42,117 nucleotides of DNA, from the NCBI RefSeq assembly GCF_030056815.1, contig NZ_JASHKR010000035.1, positions 4,692-46,808 on the forward strand, read 5' to 3'. Within the stretch, counting starts at the first letter, position 1. Each line of letters opens with the position of its first letter. This document shows positions 39,862-42,117 of this stretch, piece after piece. A program made the position numbers and the translations under genes. This stretch comes from Rhodococcus sp. IEGM 1379. Its GTDB lineage: Bacteria > Actinomycetota > Actinomycetes > Mycobacteriales > Mycobacteriaceae. The notes under the pieces are model-generated. The model saw only the letters and a list, made by a program, of their open reading frames with translations, was not told the DNA's origin and searched no databases.

Positions 39862-40407
39862 ATGAAGTGGAAAAGTCCGACCGACACCGGTTGGTCTGTG
39901 CGAATCGCGGCAGACCTCTCGTCAGTGGCTATGTTCGATCCGGCCGGTGTACTGCGCGGCGAACTCTTTCCGGCTTCGGATAGCGAGTTCACAGCGCATT
40001 TCGGCAGTTGGAAACGCGAATCCACGGCCGAACGTATCGATCGATACGGTCCGGCCCTGATCAAAGGCAAGCCTGCGACCTTGCGGTTGCCGGGTGGGGG
40101 CGACGTGAGCGTCTCGGACGGAAGGCTGGGCGCGATGCGGCGTCGGAACAAATTCTGCGAAGTTGCGGTAGCCGGACGTCGGTATCGGTTCGAACATTCG
40201 TCGGGGCGTAAGGCAACGGCACTGCGCGACGGAACCACGTTGGCACGGTACGTGCGTGCACACGGTCTACGTGCAATCGAGGTGTCGCGCAAGAGTTTTG
40301 CCGCGACGGACGAACTCGACGAGTGCGTGCTGACGCTGTTTCAGAAGGTCATCTTGCCGGGGCGCGAAGGTGCATTCAGCGAGACTATGTCGGCGCTGAG
40401 TATCTAA
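39862..40407 (+). CDS. Conserved hypothetical protein
   Basis: 181 residues from the ATG at 39862; the longer frame to 39823 overlaps the terminator. No signal peptide or membrane helix. The sequence has beta-strand character with WSVRIAADLSSVAMFDPAGV at the start, a basic middle (GAMRRRNKFCEVAVAGRRYRF), then RKATALRDGTTLARYVR and EVSRKSFAATDELDECVL. Spaced aromatic/basic strands suggest a beta-barrel or tubby/LURP-like fold, but I do not recognise the family with confidence. Its stop codon lies in the first unit of a 13-bp tandem repeat, so its C-terminus may vary between strains. Confidence 0.7.
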   Translation: MKWKSPTDTGWSVRIAADLSSVAMFDPAGVLRGELFPASDSEFTAHFGSWKRESTAERIDRYGPALIKGKPATLRLPGGGDVSVSDGRLGAMRRRNKFCEVAVAGRRYRFEHSSGRKATALRDGTTLARYVRAHGLRAIEVSRKSFAATDELDECVLTLFQKVILPGREGAFSETMSALSI

Positions 40408-40446
40408 GGCGGGTATCTAAGGCGGGTATCTGATGCGCGGGTATCT
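40400..40446 (+). repeat. 13-bp tandem repeat over a stop codon
   Basis: GTATCTAAGGCGG occurs twice in exact tandem (40400-40412, 40413-40425), then as a 15-bp variant (40426-40440) and a partial start (40441-40446). The TAA of the hypothetical protein is inside the first unit. Confidence 0.9.
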
Positions 40447-40453
40447 CGTCGCG

Positions 40454-41161
40454 TCAGCAATTACGTTCGGGCGTTGCCCCGCAGCGGTGCATGACGTGAT
40501 CGAGCTGCTCGATCGTCAGGGCCGGAACCGGAAGTTCGCGGTGTCCGGACCGTGAGCTGCACAGCCCGTCGATCATGAACCCGAGCACTCGTCGGTATGC
40601 CTGAGGGGCTTCGTCGCCGCCGAAGTTCTGCGCCATCTTGATGGTCTGCATCAGGAGGGGGATGTCATTGATCTCGAAATCACTGCGCAGCGTCCCCTGC
40701 TCCTTGGCGCGATTGACGAGGGCAGCGGTGTTGCGAGTGATGCTTGCGCGGGCCTTGGAAAACGCGGCGGACTCGAAGCGGCTGTCCATGAGGAGGTCGC
40801 CGAAACCGCGGTTGTCGGACATGCGCAGTGAAATTTCTTCGAGATAGTGGACGAGACCGGCCCAGGCGTCGGGTGTCTCGAGTGACGTGGTTGCGAGGGA
40901 TTCGATCTCGGCGCAGCGGGTGTCGAAGAGAGCCTGGATCAGTTCGTCTTTGCTGGCGAACCGTCGGTAGACGGTTCCGACTCCCACGCCGGCATGGCGG
41001 GCGACGTCGGCCAGGGTGGCGTCGAGGCCTTGGGCTCCGAAGACTGCTCGAGCGGACTGGAGGATGCGCTCGAGGTTGGCTTTTGCGTCGGCGCGCAGGC
41101 GCGGTGGCGTGCAGTCGGCCGAGACTCCCGCACCAGGCGCGTCGGGGTGTGTTGTCGGCAT
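40454..41161 (-). CDS. TetR-family transcriptional regulator
   Basis: 235 residues from the ATG at 41161; a GTG at 41167 is an alternative. N-terminal extension, then AKANLERILQSARAVFGAQG and ATLADVARHAGVGVGTVYRRF. The HTH is very close to that of the TetR at 37539 (DVARxAGVGVGTVYRRF), but the ligand domains differ. It is divergent from the GtrA-like gene, and a pair of AGCGGAA ... TTCCGCT inverted repeats lies between, which it most likely binds. A TATATT box between the two operators is a plausible -10 for the divergent promoter. Confidence 0.92.
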   Translation of the reverse strand: MPTTHPDAPGAGVSADCTPPRLRADAKANLERILQSARAVFGAQGLDATLADVARHAGVGVGTVYRRFASKDELIQALFDTRCAEIESLATTSLETPDAWAGLVHYLEEISLRMSDNRGFGDLLMDSRFESAAFSKARASITRNTAALVNRAKEQGTLRSDFEINDIPLLMQTIKMAQNFGGDEAPQAYRRVLGFMIDGLCSSRSGHRELPVPALTIEQLDHVMHRCGATPERNC

Positions 41162-41181
41162 CCTCACAGTCTACGACACTA

Positions 41182-41238
41182 AGCGGAATGAATGGTTCCG
41201 CTAGTGCTATATTGCTAAGCGGAACGTATGGTTCCGAT
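41182..41238. promoter_or_regulatory. Paired TetR operators before GtrA-like gene
   Basis: First site AGCGGAA-TGAATGG-TTCCGCT (41182-41202) is a perfect inverted repeat. The second, AGCGGAA-CGTATGG-TTCCGAT (41218-41238), has one mismatch. They are 36 bp apart centre to centre, and TATATT (41208-41213) lies exactly between them. Confidence 0.78.
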
Positions 41239-41261
41239 TAATTTCACGAGAGAAGCTACAT

Positions 41262-41741
41262 ATGAGCATGTCTGACATCTGGGTCGGGAGCAATCCGACC
41301 TCGGTGGTAGGTAGGCAAAAGAGCGGCATCTCGGCGAGATTGATCGGCCTCCTCACCGGTGATCGCGCATTCGTTCAGCTCATTCGCTTCGCCCTTGTCG
41401 GCGGAATCAGCAACATCCTCTACTTCGGTGTCTTCCTGGCCGTTCACAGTGACGGCGTCCTCGTCGCCAACGCGATCGGCGCAGTGCTCAGCACCATCCT
41501 CGCCAACGAACTTCACCGTCGGCTCACCTTCCACGCTGCAGATCGTGTCCACTGGTTCACGGCACAGTGGGAAGGTGGCGGACTCGCTCTGATCGGACTG
41601 ATCGCCAGCTCGGCCGCGATCAGTGCCCTCGGAGTCCTCTTTCCGGGATCGAGCGGCGTACTGCAGGCCGCACTCGTGATCGGAGTCAGCGCCCTCGTCG
41701 GAGGCCTGCGCTTTGTCGCCCTTCGCGGTTGGGTGTTCTGA
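41262..41741 (+). CDS. GtrA-family membrane protein
   Basis: 159 residues, ATG with GAGAGAAG upstream. Four membrane helices: QLIRFALVGGISNILYFGVF, the next with VANAIGAVLSTILANELH, GGGLALIGLIASSAAISALG, and a C-terminal one ending GLRFVALRGWVF. The NELHRRLTF and RFVALRGWVF motifs are typical of GtrA-like proteins, which help flip or transfer polyprenyl-linked sugars for cell-envelope polysaccharides. It is controlled by the divergent TetR, unusual for a supposed housekeeping envelope protein. Its stop is inside a 17-bp direct repeat. Confidence 0.85.
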   Translation: MSMSDIWVGSNPTSVVGRQKSGISARLIGLLTGDRAFVQLIRFALVGGISNILYFGVFLAVHSDGVLVANAIGAVLSTILANELHRRLTFHAADRVHWFTAQWEGGGLALIGLIASSAAISALGVLFPGSSGVLQAALVIGVSALVGGLRFVALRGWVF

Positions 41742-41765
41742 GTTCACAGCGGTTGGGTGTTCTGA
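41725..41765 (+). repeat. 17-bp direct repeat over the gtrA-like stop codon
   Basis: GCGGTTGGGTGTTCTGA at 41725-41741 is repeated exactly at 41749-41765, seven bases later. The first copy encodes the end RGWVF-stop, so the second looks like a duplicated 3' tail of the gene. Confidence 0.92.
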
Positions 41766-41798
41766 CCTCACGCGTCGTAATGGGTAACACTGAGACCC

Positions 41799-42117
41799 AT
41801 GAGCATTTCGATCGCCGACTCCGGTATCCGGTTGGGACTGCTCTGCCTCGTCATGGCCGTACTGGCGGCTGTGGTCTATCGCTTTGCTCACCTCGGTAGC
41901 GTCCGCACCGTTCCCGGCGCGGTGGTGCGCGGAGCATTGCAGCTCGCTGCGATTTCCGTGATCTTGGCTGCGGCCCTCGCGCACATCTGGTCGGCGGTGC
42001 TCGTTCTCATCGGAATGTTCGGTGCCGCATCCTTTACCGCGGCACGACGATCCTTGGCCGGAATCTCCGGTGCCTGGTTGAGCGTTGCGGTGGCATCGGG
42101 AGTCGGTGTTGTCCTTC
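41799..42117 (+). CDS. FetB/UPF0014-type ABC permease, N-terminal part
   Basis: Starts at the ATG at 41799 and runs off the window after about 106 codons. It is strongly hydrophobic: LGLLCLVMAVLAAVVYRFAH, then VVRGALQLAAISVILAAALA and AVLVLIGMFGAASFTAARRS. The VRGALQLAAI stretch followed by a membrane helix and an AARRSL loop resembles the UPF0014/FetB (YbbM) family, whose E. coli member is the permease of an iron-export ABC system. Whether an ATPase partner follows cannot be seen. No clear ribosome-binding site. Confidence 0.6.
   Translation, partial: MSISIADSGIRLGLLCLVMAVLAAVVYRFAHLGSVRTVPGAVVRGALQLAAISVILAAALAHIWSAVLVLIGMFGAASFTAARRSLAGISGAWLSVAVASGVGVVL

Overview
The window is a chromosomal segment of a high-GC, mycolic-acid-type actinobacterium, most likely Rhodococcus (erythropolis/qingshengii-like). 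This rests on G/C-rich third codon positions, frequent GTG starts, dense catabolic gene clusters each with its own TetR/GntR/HxlR regulator, and recognisable rhodococcal families; no rRNA or tRNA is present, so the genus is inferred. I found no CRISPR array, phage or plasmid functions.

Left part (1-10.1 kb), almost all on the minus strand: the first codons of an M13 metallopeptidase, a DUF559 protein, a small exported protein, a Tat-exported intradiol-dioxygenase-like lipoprotein, a two-hotdog thioesterase and three pirin genes in a row. Next comes an oxidation operon of cytochrome P450, short-chain dehydrogenase and aldehyde dehydrogenase, read as stepwise oxidation of a methyl or hydroxyl carbon to an acid. 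It diverges from a TetR gene, with a perfect palindrome over the promoter. A 54-bp palindromic repeat occurs three times, each time with a gene's stop codon at its edge.

10.7-13.1 kb: a carboxymuconolactone-decarboxylase/AhpD-like gene is broken twice, by an in-frame TAG and by a TnpB-only IS200/IS605-type element (about 1,475 bp). Removing the element at the proposed ends restores the reading frame exactly. Its TnpB keeps its catalytic residues, and the flank next to its right end would act as an omega-RNA guide against the empty site.

13.1-16.4 kb: TetR, a DMT/EamA exporter and a YtcJ-like amidohydrolase. After about 1 kb of AT-richer non-coding DNA comes a surface-protein locus (17.3-22.7 kb). 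It holds an exported Ig-like protein, then six close-packed or overlapping genes: three proteins with SipW-type signal peptides, two SipW/archaeal-type signal peptidases placed between them, and a Thr/Pro-rich protein. This looks like a TasA/camelysin-like surface-fibre or matrix system with two dedicated peptidases, and is the most distinctive system here.

22.7-29.3 kb: acyl-CoA synthetase, exported PI-PLC-like phosphodiesterase, two tandem acyl-CoA dehydrogenase subunits, a crotonase lacking both usual catalytic glutamates, and a GntR regulator with a matching operator. 29.6-33.2 kb: a complete four-gene OpuC-type osmoprotectant ABC transporter. 33.4-42.1 kb: two DHA2 drug-efflux MFS proteins, a RutE-like nitroreductase with a divergent HxlR regulator, a remnant and an intact alpha/beta hydrolase, two TetR genes each with a pair of operators, a conserved hypothetical, a GtrA-like membrane protein, and the start of a FetB/UPF0014-type permease cut by the window end.
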